The position numbers were made by a program, and so were the translations under genes. 64,000 bases of DNA, taken from the NCBI GenBank assembly GCA_021613535.1, contig CP075496.1, positions 9,982,001 to 10,046,000 of the forward strand, in the 5' to 3' direction. Below are positions 35,324 through 46,190 of this stretch, in pieces. Position 1 is the first letter of the stretch; the number at the start of each line of letters is the position of its first letter. The notes beneath the pieces were generated by a model. That model was not told where the DNA came from. It saw only the letters and a list, made by a program, of their open reading frames with translations, and did no database searches. Source of the stretch: Adineta vaga. Taxonomy: Eukaryota; Rotifera.

Positions 35324-35850
35324 TTGAATTTATACGTGGTAATGTTGAACAAACTCAAACTTTTACTTCTTTTTCAATTTTTTCTAATGGTTATACAAAG
35401 AATGGTTTATCAAATAGAAAACTCTAATGAAACCATTCTAATTCTTCTTTTTAACGCATTTGTTCAATTGCAAACAGAATTAGCATTGAATCTGATCAAA
35501 CGCGTTTCTTCACAAATATCATTGTCATTTTATTCACATGAAAATCTTGTTAATTCTGTGATTGATGTATGAATTGAAATTGTAGATTATTTCAGTACTG
35601 AAACTTATTTTCCAAATAGTAAAAAGAATGTTATTACCTATGGAAATTTAATGAATGGATTTAATAAAAAAGATAATCCTGAAAAAGATTGAATTTATTT
35701 TCTCAAATGATCAATCAAGCCACTTATATCTCTGTTCTAAATGCTTGTTCACATTCAGGATTGGTTCATGAAACAACACAACAAATTTTTGTAGATATAT
35801 AACAAAAAATAGGGAAAATCCATTCGACGATGGTTCATAAACAATAATCT
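35324..35850 (+). pseudogene. Decayed PPR (plant-type pentatricopeptide) gene fragment
   Basis: Three reading frames taken in turn spell consecutive pieces of a PPR protein: FVQLQTELALNLIKRVSSQI and FYSHENLVNSVIDV, then (after a stop) KNVITYGNLMNGFNKKDNPE, then (after a frameshift) LNLFSQMINQ and YISVLNACSHSGLV, then a stop in HETTQQIFVDI. 'VITYGNLMNGF' and 'LNACSHSGLV' are hallmark positions of P-L-S type repeats found in land-plant organelle RNA factors. Plant-like PPR proteins are known from bdelloid rotifers (established). Start codon context, at least two stops and a frameshift show it is dead. It sits in a graveyard with the glycosidase-like remnant downstream. Confidence 0.65.
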
Positions 35851-36639
35851 TTGCCTTTTAAATTCAAATTGCTTTGTTTTAACTTCCATTTAAGTCGATT
35901 GCATTTGTGAAACAAAAATTTTCAAAGAAGCATTCGCACTCATTGATGATTATGAACAAAAGAATCCACCTATTAGATCGAATTGAATCTTTTTCTTCGC
36001 AAGCAGAACGAATGAAACTATATTCAATATTTCCTACGATTATTGAGATAAAAATGCGAAAAAAAACTATTTTCATGTTAAGATAGAAATTTTGATTGCA
36101 TAATTTCTCTGTCTGGTTTATTTTTATAGATTAAGCAATAAAAACAATTGCTCAAATTCGTGATTGTTTAATCGTTGTTCGCGATGATAATTAATAGAAT
36201 TGATTATTTCAGATACCTCAGATAATCACTCTCAAGCATTTCGTTATTCAATACGAAATCTATTATAGTCTAATTTTCATCGTCATATTCTTCTTTATAA
36301 AGTGAAACATCAATATACTAATGAAGCTTTATTTGATACGTCTCACCATTCGATCTTATCGCGATAATTACGAGCCTTCAACTACATGCTGTTCTTGTAA
36401 TTCCATTCCATTTTGTCCTATACGAACAGTGCTATTTGGTGTAGTGTAATTGTGTCGATCAAGATCTGTAGGTAATACGTTAATTTAACTATACTGATAG
36501 ACAATTTTTATTATTATTATCAAATATAATCAACTGGACAAAGGAAGAGAGAAAAATTCTATTGAAAACTTTTATTTTTTAGTTTCATCAAGAAAAACCA
36601 ATATCAATCAATATATATTATTATAAAACATGTTATTAA
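35851..36639. other. Possible further PPR debris, otherwise empty
   Basis: AT-rich. Short open pieces (for example around 36230-36360) have the composition of the preceding fragment but no diagnosable repeat. No gene called. Confidence 0.35.
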
Positions 36640-37546
36640 ATAACTGAAGTCGTCCTGTCCATCTTGAAATAGGTTTCATATCACCATCTATATTTTATAT
36701 TTCATTATAAAATGATGCAATTGATCGTCGAAGAAGAAGTAAAAATTTCGTACCATTTTTTTTGTATCTGATTCGAAATGACTTCCTTCAGTCCAATCAT
36801 TCCAAGTGTATATAAAGAAATAAGTGTTGAATGTTATTTACGGAAAAGTAATCAAGTTAAACACGAACTAAATCAGGATGACGAGGAATAACCCATTGTT
36901 GACATGCACCCCATGATTGACTAAAATCTTCGAGGCCAGGAGCTAAACTACCCATTATGATATGACTTGCTGATATATTCGAAGAGAATATTGGATCATA
37001 AACAAGTTTTAATCATGTTAATATTCGATTATAAGGAGAAAGAGCACTATTTGTCATTGACCAAGCAACAGCATCGAATGCTCTCAATAGACTTGGAAGT
37101 ATAAATAGTATAAAAATCACGAGTCACATGTTGATGCACAGTTGACCAAATATAACTAGAATTACTTGTATTCGAATTATCACAACTACCAAAACCTAGT
37201 GAAGTTGAAAATGAAGATATGTTTGATATAGGATTTCGACGTTGATCGATGGATTCAATTTATAACATGAAGATAATTGAACGGATACAATTTGAATTGA
37301 TCATGCAAGTAATTGAGCATGTCCATAATCACAAGCACCCTCATTTTTTCAACGTTGTTAATATCAGATCAATTCGAGCGAGACTTTCTGAACAGAGACC
37401 ACTCGATAAAATAATACGTTGAGCAGCTGATATACAAGAACCGTAAAACCTACTCTTGAAGATGCATAAGTAACAGATAAATATCTTGGTGAAGAATATA
37501 TCACGGTAATTAAAATTAAAATTAAAAAAAAGTATTTCCAGTGCAA
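36640..37546 (-). pseudogene. Decayed secreted glycoside-hydrolase-like gene
   Basis: On the minus strand pieces appear in gene order. First is a signal-peptide-like WKYFFLILILITVIYSSPRY that lacks an ATG (the frame opens on TTG). After frame changes come AQRIILSSGLCSESLARIDL, RRNPISNISSFSTSLGFGSC, a Trp-containing stretch IWSTVHQHVTRDFYTIY, FDAVAWSMTNSALSPYNR, then a stop, then IIMGSLAPGLEDFSQSWGAC and QQWVIPRHPDLVR, and after a gap YTWNDWTEGSHFESD. The last motif resembles the conserved TWNDW/E.. acidic block of GH71/GH99-type extracellular glycosidases. Several stops and frameshifts break the order. The family assignment is inference; that it is a broken secreted enzyme is fairly clear. 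Confidence 0.5.
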
Positions 37547-39092
37547 TCTATTTGAATGACAGAATAAGAATTTTTTTAGTCAAATGTTTTCTTTTCAGAA
37601 GAATAAACTCACTGACTTGAAAATTCTCTTTTATGTTTATGTCATTTCAAAATGTCTTTACTACATCATAAATATAAACAAAACAAAATTCTGCGTAGAA
37701 CTCGTATCGATAGTTACCTGTTTTTGTATGTTTATTGCAGGCGAAGAACGTGAGACAGAGATTCTAAATGCTTCGCTTGAATAAATAAGAGATACATTTT
37801 TGTATATTACAAATGAAAGCGAACAAAAGAATAACAAGAAGAAATTGTCGAGCGTGTTAATAATGCTTGTAAATCAATAATAAACGCGGCAACTTCGAAG
37901 AAAAGAATCCTATACTTCTTATAAAATGACGAAGAAATATACGATGGTTTAAATTTATCAATTAATGTTTGTTAAAAGACTCGCTCAAATCTTTCTCGTA
38001 GAAACACAGTTTCTGAACGATTTGGACACAGTTCATATCTAAAATTTCAAAAATCGAAGAGAATACACTGCCGTCGTTTGTTTCTCTTCGATTCATCTGG
38101 ACGTTTCAATTCAGTTTCTTAAACCAAAGAAGATCCGATTTGTAGAACTTTCATATCGAAAGGTCAATCAGTTAGGTAAAAAAATGTCCTATATTCTTTA
38201 TAACTAATGTACTAAAAAATTGAATATAACACGAATTAAATCTATTTAAAATCTTTTCTAATGATTTCTAATAATATATACTTCACCATTCTGTTTTATT
38301 CAAAAATCAATCAATACAAACACACGTAGTCATCTCAAAAATAAAATCCATCTTCGAGTAATATTTCATCTGCAATTCATTTCTATTCTTTGAAATTAAA
38401 ACAAAATAACTTCGTTTTTACCATATTGATATTTGATTTAATAAGCATTGCACCAAGAAAGATGTTTTTGGTAATAACTGACATATATTTCAAAACCATA
38501 CCGAAGAAAAGCAAAGTCATCTAAATGTAATGATTCAATTATGGTAAGGTACGATTTTTCTAGTTTAAAACATATCATGCATGCATTCTCGAGTAAATAA
38601 CAAGTAAATTGTCATATCAACTCTGATTTTTCAAACAGTTACTTATACGTTACTAAATATAGTTCTACATGTTACTTATTATACATTTCAAGTTAACATA
38701 TGTCATTCAGTATAATTTCTAAAAATAAGACAAGATAATTTTATAAATCTGTTTGAGAATAAAATTCAAATTACGATATGTTGTAATAGAGAAGAAAACA
38801 GTAATGGTTTAGTTTGTTCTTCAATTTTGTTTTTATATTGTTAGAATATTTCATTGAATAATTTTTTAAAACGAGATAAAGTATTTATTTCATCGTCATA
38901 CATAACCAAGATTCATTATTACTCAGAAAAAAAGATATAAGTATGCGCATAAAACAAAACAAAACAAAATAAAAAGAATTGAATTTTTCGATATGTTTCC
39001 TTTTCCTTTCTTTTATTATTATGAGTTTCAAACGATGTTTGTGTCTAGAAAGCATTTGTTAACATTGATAAAAATGTGCATGCACTCTTTTC
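37547..39092. other. 1.5 kb without a recognised gene
   Basis: AT-rich. The 66-codon plus-strand frame at 37584 has no domain and sits against the pseudogene. Nothing supported. Confidence 0.45.
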
Positions 39093-39464
39093 CTATGGAC
39101 AATATCGAGCTAATTCTGTGACAGTACATGAATTTTCGCAACAAGCATCAGTAAGTAATTTTTCTTCGGTAAATCTTCGTTCATGTGTATGCCGTTTAGT
39201 TTTGTCCTTTTGTGATTCGAGAGCTCCGCAAACGATGTTTAACATAAACCAAAGATGAGGACCACACGCTTGATAGGCACGTTGTAAATGACAATCTTCA
39301 ACTTTATATAATTTTCCATTAAGGGATACTTCTTTTCCTTCTTTGTATAAACGTTTACCAACTCTGACATTGCATGTTTTATCTAAAGTTGATGAAATAT
39401 TTTGATTGGCAGCCGTTTGACTGAACAGATAGATTACGAGGAATAAACAACCGTGAAAGAACAT
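39093..39464 (-). CDS. Insulin-like peptide precursor
   Basis: Single-exon, 123 aa, ATG start. A signal peptide (MFFHGCLFLVIYLFSQTAA) is followed by a B-chain-like segment in which CGPHLWFMLNIVCG has the insulin spacing C-x11-C. A connecting region contains dibasic sites (KTKR, ERR). The A-chain-like end ACCENSCTVTELARYC has the insulin pattern CC-x3-C-x8-C and stops one residue later. Two more Cys (KTC and EDC) precede the B-chain pair, giving eight Cys after the signal peptide and an even number for disulfides. Secreted, processed, and a ligand for receptor tyrosine kinase or relaxin-type receptors by family. A TTTTAG acceptor about 45 bases upstream suggests a 5'UTR intron or trans-splicing. 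Strong family match; processing sites inferred. Confidence 0.88.
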   Translation of the reverse strand: MFFHGCLFLVIYLFSQTAANQNISSTLDKTCNVRVGKRLYKEGKEVSLNGKLYKVEDCHLQRAYQACGPHLWFMLNIVCGALESQKDKTKRHTHERRFTEEKLLTDACCENSCTVTELARYCP

Positions 39465-42400
39465 GAGAACTGTATATTGGAACAGGATGGAGATGATTTA
39501 TTACTTGACTAAAACAAAATAAAAGCAGATCGATTCAAATCTATTGTTCACAGATAATAGTGAGATTAATGAAGAAAATTGCTAACATTCGAATCGGAAA
39601 CATATCGAACGCTTACTGTTGTTAGTACTTACGTGTTTATATATTGGAATAATAATGACGACAATTTAGCTGAATGAAGAATGGTATTTAAACGTAACGA
39701 AAGAAGGAAATCTTAATTAAGAAATGAAGTCATGAAAAGGAGGAAGAAAGGAAAACATTTTCATGATTAGTTATTAAACAAGAGAAGAAAAAAAGAGCAT
39801 TATGAATCAATTTATGCTTATTCTATGTATTACATAATAGGATTGAGTTTTCTTTTTTGTAAAACAAAAAGATTTTATCATTCTTCATACAGACGAAAAA
39901 ATGAAACTTTTTTTCTCATCTACGATTACATTAATGATCTATTTAAAATCTTTCTATATACACAGATTCATTAAAATTAACTTGAACATATGTATGAACA
40001 ACAAAAAAGACATGACTTTTTCATTCTTTTAGAGAGAAACTATTAAAGAAATTAAATTAATATCATGATGATGATAACACTTTTCCTCCTTATGCATATG
40101 ATTTCAAGATCCGGTTGATATCACCTTTGTAATAATATATTATTTGTTGACACATCAAATCAGGCTTAGAATATTATGAATGGTAGAGAAGAATAACAAA
40201 TCTCAACACTAATATTAATGATTTCTAAGTATATATGTTCTTAACTAATCAAATAAATGACGAAAATACTAGTGCTTTTTATGCGTGATACGCCTACATA
40301 GTAATATACTTGCAAGAGAAAAATGATTTACTGTAGATATTAATGTTTAGGTGAAGGTTGAAACGTTTTCACATGTGTCCCTCTGATTAAAAGTGACTAC
40401 TAATTATATTTAGTGATTGAAAACAGTTTCTTTTTACGAGGATATGATTTTGAAAGAAGTAAAGAGAAGTATGTAATCAAAATGATTGATCTAAAGAATA
40501 ATAAGATTTTATGTTCAACAGATAACACGTGATCTCATTTGCGTTTGAAAAGAGATTTAAAAAAAAACCTTCTATAGCAAGGATTTTTTGCTCGTTATTA
40601 AATTTTGTAGAAATAGAAAAGCTACTCACGTATTATTTTTGAGATTAAAACTTATTAGTTTGAGTGCGCATGTGAATCTTTCAATAGAATATTCATCAGA
40701 ATAACTATCTTAAACATTTTTTCTTTCAAAGCTGAGTGTCATCAGTCGATGTAGGAATGGTTACAATATAATATATGGGAAAAAAAGATCTCTTTTTTTT
40801 AAATTTCTGAAGGACATCCCTATCTTTACTTTGAAAATTTAAAAAAATGTGTATTGTACTTTCTTTTTCTGCATGTATAAACGCTCATAAAAAAAAACGA
40901 AGTTGATTTTGTTTGAATTAATAAAATCAAACGGTCATATTTCTCGGTACTAAAAGTAGAACTTGAATAATTTTTAAGATTTCATAGGCTTCGTCAATAA
41001 ATTTCAAAAAAACAAAAGTACTCATATAATTCTGAGACATGAATAATTACTTCATTTGAATTCATTTTCTCATTCTCACACTTAATGAACAATGCTAAGA
41101 ATAAGTATTTTCGACACTATATCATATTTATATAAAATGCTAGACTATTTATTAGTTTTCAATGAATCTATAGATCGCCTGATAAATTAAAAAATAGGTT
41201 CAAAAGCCTATATATCCTATGACGTCTTTCCATCTGTAAGTTCATTTTTTTTTCTCTCTCTCTCACTTATGATATATTATCATCAATAAACAGTAGAAGA
41301 GGAAGAAATATGAAAAACTATCAACATAATATAATGTTGATGAGTAGAAGGAATCATATAATCTCGACGAATTTATTTTTGAAGTATCATGATGAACTTG
41401 TTTTTCGACAGATGACGTATTTCAGATCTTATGGATCATATAATCAAAATGAAAGATTGATTAGATGATGTTTTCTTTGATAGTTAGAAGCATTAGTCAG
41501 AAAACATTATCGTCAAAAAGAGCTTTTGTCAGGATGACCTTCCATTCAGGTACAGATATATGTCGATCAATTAGGATGATGATGAATCACTGAGATTCAA
41601 ATTCTAAATTAGATATAAATAGGCTTTAATAACTAAGAGTGTTGGTTCATTGGATGAATCTCTATATTAGAGTGTATAAAAAATGGCATGAGGATTTTAT
41701 CTGGTTCTTTTCTAGTAAACTTGATATAACATTTCACCTAGTTATTTATAGGTAAATATTGTTTTCGCTATGTTAATTTCATTGATAAAATGTCATGTGT
41801 TGTATACCATATATTCATCTATAAATAGATGAACAGAATGTCTTTTCTTTTTATTTGACTGAAAATCGAGAACTATGTTAAGACAAGATAAAGTTTCGTA
41901 CTAAAATATTATTGTATATTGTTTGCTTTGTTTTTTTTTGTTGATAAAACATATGATTTCGTTTGATATCATTTTTGAGTAATTTACTAAAAACTAAATA
42001 GTGCATTGGCAACGTATTATTATGATCATTAGTTTTTCAATGGAATGGAGATCAAGTAAAAACATTTGCCTACTATATCATTGACTACTGAATCTATCTG
42101 CGACATAGTAATTAAAAATAATTATAATGATGCCGCATATAATACGGAAGTTGACCATAGAGAAAAAGTTAAATTTAGAAGATGGATGTGCCTCATCGGA
42201 AAGTTCATTCTCGTATGATTCATTGTCTTGAAACTTAATGAAGACATTTTTTCTTCGTTTTCTTTTCGTTGCTGTGAACAGTATTTGTGCTTTATCGACC
42301 TAGTAAACTTCAATTCATTAATGAATTTAATTGTAATAATTGTGAATAATATGGAAAAAAAGAACTTTCTTTTCTGATTTCTATCACATACTGTTAGAAG

Positions 42401-42533
42401 AAGAAAATTTTTTTGCAAAGCAAATCTTTGGAAATGCTTTTCCTTTATTTTAATTCACTAAATCTACAGTCTTCGTGAGTAATAAACTAGTTATCATTTC
42501 TTCCGTACTGCATCATTGAAAATATCGATCTGA
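39465..42533. other. 3.1 kb gene-poor region upstream of the insulin-like gene
   Basis: The longest stretch without a recognised gene in this window. Contains a TATATAAA on the minus strand at 39636-39643, about 170 bases from the insulin-like ATG, and CT-rich runs near 41250. The 98-codon minus-strand frame at 42122-42418 is low-complexity and not called. It may carry regulation for the divergent insulin-like and GPCR genes. Confidence 0.45.
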
Positions 42534-43597
42534 ATGTCATCATCATCATCATCATCTTTAATTAATATTCTTGTTCATATTGAAAAACAACTAACTATTT
42601 TTGTTTATCCATTATGGTTGATCTTTGGTATTACTGGATGTCTTCTTAATCTCATTATTTTCTCTCGACCACAGCTACGAACAACTTCATGTTCTATCTG
42701 TAAGTTTTATTCCTTGTCTTCATTCTTCTTTATACGTCATTCTTTATAGATTTCTTTGCTGCATCTGTTGATCATCTCATGACATTAATCATTGGTATTG
42801 GACCAACCATATATTCTCTCTTCTATCCTGATCTACAAATACAATCTCTTCTATTTTGTAAACTTCGAGGATATCTTTTTCAAATTTGTCTAATGCTGTC
42901 ACGATGGTTCATTGCTTTTGCATGTATTGATCGTTATGTATTGACATCCGACGAAGTTCGATTAAGAAATCTTGCCAATAGAAAAATAGCATGTCGTGCA
43001 CTTATATTTATCATAGTAGTTTGGTTTATTATTTGTTCACATAGACTTATCTTCTATGAAATTAAAGGTACCCTGTGTGCTATCGTGAATAATATGATTG
43101 CAGCAGTTTATCATAGTATATATGTAATTATTGGTGGTGGAATTTGTCCAACAATAATTATGATTTTGTGTGCCTCTCTTATTCGTCGAAATCTTGCTCG
43201 TAAACGAGAAAGACGAACACGATTCTCATTGGGTGATAATCAACGAAGTTCACTTGATCAACAAGTGTTAAGAATATTGTTTATTCAGATTATTTCCTAT
43301 GTCATATTTACTATACCTCAATTGTGTAACTTAATATTTAATACAATATCAATTACATATCGAAATCGATCAAATGAACATATAGTGATAGAACGATTTG
43401 TTGCATTCATAGCCGAATTCATGTTGTATTTGTTTCCAGTAACATCATTTTATTTATATACACTTACGTCTCGTACATTTCGCAAGGAATTAATTCAAGT
43501 TATTTATTCAATCGGATGTCGGAGTTTTTCAATTATACCCATGTCTATTACTGACCAGCGTGATGACAATCAGAAATCAGTAGAGAATCGAAAATGA
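42534..43597 (+). CDS. Orphan rhodopsin-like 7TM receptor with intact DRY
   Basis: Two exons (42534-42699 and 42750-43597, 50-base intron, phase 1) give 337 aa. A Ser run (MSSSSSSSL) precedes TM1 (near WLIFGITGCLLNLIIF). TM3 ends FACIDRY (DRY at 116-118), a standard class A motif. The extracellular Cys at LLFCKLRG and TLCAIV suit the TM3-ECL2 disulfide. Loop 3 is basic (RRNLARKRERRTRFS), and TM7 lacks a clean NPxxY (FPVTSFYLYTL). It belongs to the same broad orphan group as the 1.9 kb gene (conserved position of FYEI after TM4) but is clearly diverged. Plasma-membrane receptor, ligand unknown. Confidence 0.85.
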
Positions 43598-43726
43598 ATA
43601 GGAAGATCATCTAAATACTCATATAGATTTGAACATATATATAACGAATATTTTGTTATGCGAATCATTTTTCTTTTTATTTAAAATAATCAAACTTTTG
43701 TGTATTATATACTGCAGAGAATTTTG

Positions 43727-45549
43727 TTAAGGATAAGTAAATGAACCGATAAGGGTGCCAGAATTCGCATCACAATTATACGAATTCTTGATAGTAGAAG
43801 TAAAAGTTCGTGTAAATATTAGAACAAAACCAGATGGACGTACAATACGATACGTAATTGTTAATGGATCGGACACACTGATTACTGGACTAATGAATTT
43901 ATATGGTTCAAAACAAATATAATAAGTACCTGTTGGCGGTAATGGACCACTAGTTTTCCAATAAACATTTTCGGGACCTTTATTAACTTGATCATCTCTA
44001 TCTAATTCACCGTAATCAGTATTTGAGGATGAACCTTTATTTTTATAGGAAATTGTTTTTCCATTAGGTGTTGCAACAACAATGTCTCCATCACCAGCTC
44101 GAGACCAAGTCAATGTACAGGCAAGATGACCAACATTAATGCATATTCCTTCGATACATGATTGTTCAGAATTACATGTAGGTGAACATGGTATGTCTAA
44201 CATTCCAAGTTCGATATTTATGTGTTAATAAAAGACTTGTATTCTTTATATAATCTACCTGTTGTTGTCGTCGTTTGTGTAACTGTAGTTACGGATGTTG
44301 TGGTGGCGCTTGTTGTAGAGGTAGATGATGATGTAACTGTAGAAGTAGTTGTTGTTATACTAGTAGTTGTGCTTGTGCTTGTTGTCGTAATAGCTAAAAG
44401 TTTAATAACTACAATGATCTATTATCTTAAGTAACGTAGATATTCTTAAAAATCAGTACAATACATTTGTAGGGATTCAATTATTTGATTTGGTTTCTTC
44501 ACTATGAGTGAATCTATTGAAGTGTATTTAATCTTACTCGTTGTTATTGTTATTGTTGTTGTTTTGCCTTTTGATAATAAAGTTAATATAATTGCTGCAA
44601 TAACTCCACCAAGAACTATTAGAACAATCAGTGATAGAAGTATCCACCATGGTGAACATTTACAACAAGTATTGAACCATCTATATGTAAAATTTTCTAT
44701 ACAATTAAAAGACAATGATCGATGATATTTACCCTCGTTTTCTATTTCTATACTTTTGATTATATTTGTTAGTAAATTCTATTCCTTTGGAAGGCTTTTC
44801 TATTAACTGAACGAATTCATTGACAAGAAGAAACTTCAAAATATTCCGCAAAATATCTTACTGTAATATCTTTACAATGATCGATAATAGTTGAATTATC
44901 AAAAGAGATTTTCTATGAATATGAAGCAAGAACACTTAACAAATATATCCAATGAATTACATTATGACTTATTACTCGATGATTAGGAGTTGGATATATC
45001 TTCGTTATTGTTGTCAGTTTATGATGATGTTCTATCTCTCGATTATTGATACCATGATTTATATGTGCTGAATGTGGATCTGTGTGAATATGAGTGTTTT
45101 GTTTTACTTGTAATGATGTTGGTCGATTGAACAAACTCGTTTCGGACTATAATAGATAGAAATAAAGTATTGGAATGAAAAGTATGTTTTGAGATAAACG
45201 AACTGGTTGCAAGATATTAGTAGGATTTGAACGATTTTGTCCAATTGGATTCTTATTGATTGCTGATGAAAGATCTTTTCGGATATTATTATTATTACCA
45301 GATTTAACATTGCATTTTTCAGATGGATGAGTATCCTTCAACGAAGCAAGTTATTAAGAAATTCGTATGAAATAATCTTACTTGAATTTTAAGTGATTGA
45401 TGATACGATTGACGAGGTAATTTTATTACATGTATTGATATCAATGATGGTATATTAGGTACACTTTGTCTTCGTTTTAATTCGATCGATTGTAGTATTA
45501 CATGATTAGGTCGTATTGATTGACTGTGCGTTCGATCTGTCATTATCAT
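43727..45549 (-). CDS. Single-pass membrane protein: mucin-like stalk and YfaP/DUF2135-like ectodomain
   Basis: Six exons are supported: 45549-45382, one starting at 45335 whose 3' end is uncertain, 45146-44961, 44733-44538, 44393-44259, 44196-43727. All defined joins are in phase; about 430 aa. The polar N-terminus (His/Asn-rich, over 150 residues) precedes a Cys-rich CCKCSPWW and one TM (LLSLIVLIVLGGVIAAIILTLL), then a Thr/Ser-only stalk of about 45 residues, typical of O-glycosylated mucin. A small Cys cluster follows (CSPTCNSEQSCIEGIC), then a C-terminal beta domain (TLTWSRAGDGDIVVATPNGK, GELDRDDQ, GPENVYW, PPTGTYYICFEPY, PLTITYRI) like bacterial YfaP/DUF2135 domains. Extracellular face, perhaps adhesion. 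The domain name is my comparison. Confidence 0.62.
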
Positions 45550-46190
45550 AAACAGTATTTTATGTATAAAATCATAGAATTCATTTTTTTATGTTCTCGA
45601 AATTCTTTTTTGTCTTCTTTTCAATAGATGAAATTTAACAATTGCTAGTATGATTCATTTGCATCGAGATACTATTCAAATAGAATAGAAAATTCGATTT
45701 AATTTATTCATATTGTGAGAGAGAAAGTAATTTCATATTAGAGAATTCAATAATGTTCGAAGAGAGCAAAAATCAACGATGAGTACGTTTCATTCAGTTT
45801 CAAAATTATATTTTTATCATCGTGTAAGTCAGAAATAAGTCTAATATCTAGTTATCAATAGTAAGTATTAATACTATCGATAATCATGTATTTACAAGTA
45901 TGTCATGCTTCAATTAACCTGGATTTTTCCTAACTGACATAATTAACAAGAATACTTTTGTACTTTTACAGTAAAAACTTCATATACAACTAGTAGTTGA
46001 CGTCAGAATATCATTGAGAAATTCTCTATTATTTGCTATCTAGTATTTTTGAACAGATTGTCATTGATAGAATGGAAGAAAGAAAAAGTTTAGTTCAATA
46101 TTTGAAGAAAAGAAAAAAAAAGAATTTTTTTGACAGTCAAACAAAAGCTCTCTTACATAGATCACGACTTGGATTTTATCATATCAAAAT
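45550..46190. other. Divergent intergenic region
   Basis: About 640 AT-rich bases between the mucin-stalk gene and the ART-like gene, probably holding both promoters. No element recognised. Confidence 0.5.

Noticed and set aside
37584-37784. 66-codon frame beside the glycosidase-like remnant
   Set aside because: No recognisable sequence, overlaps decayed gene flank.
42122-42418. 98-codon minus-strand frame upstream of the second GPCR
   Set aside because: Low-complexity, no domain, no homologous feature in the window.
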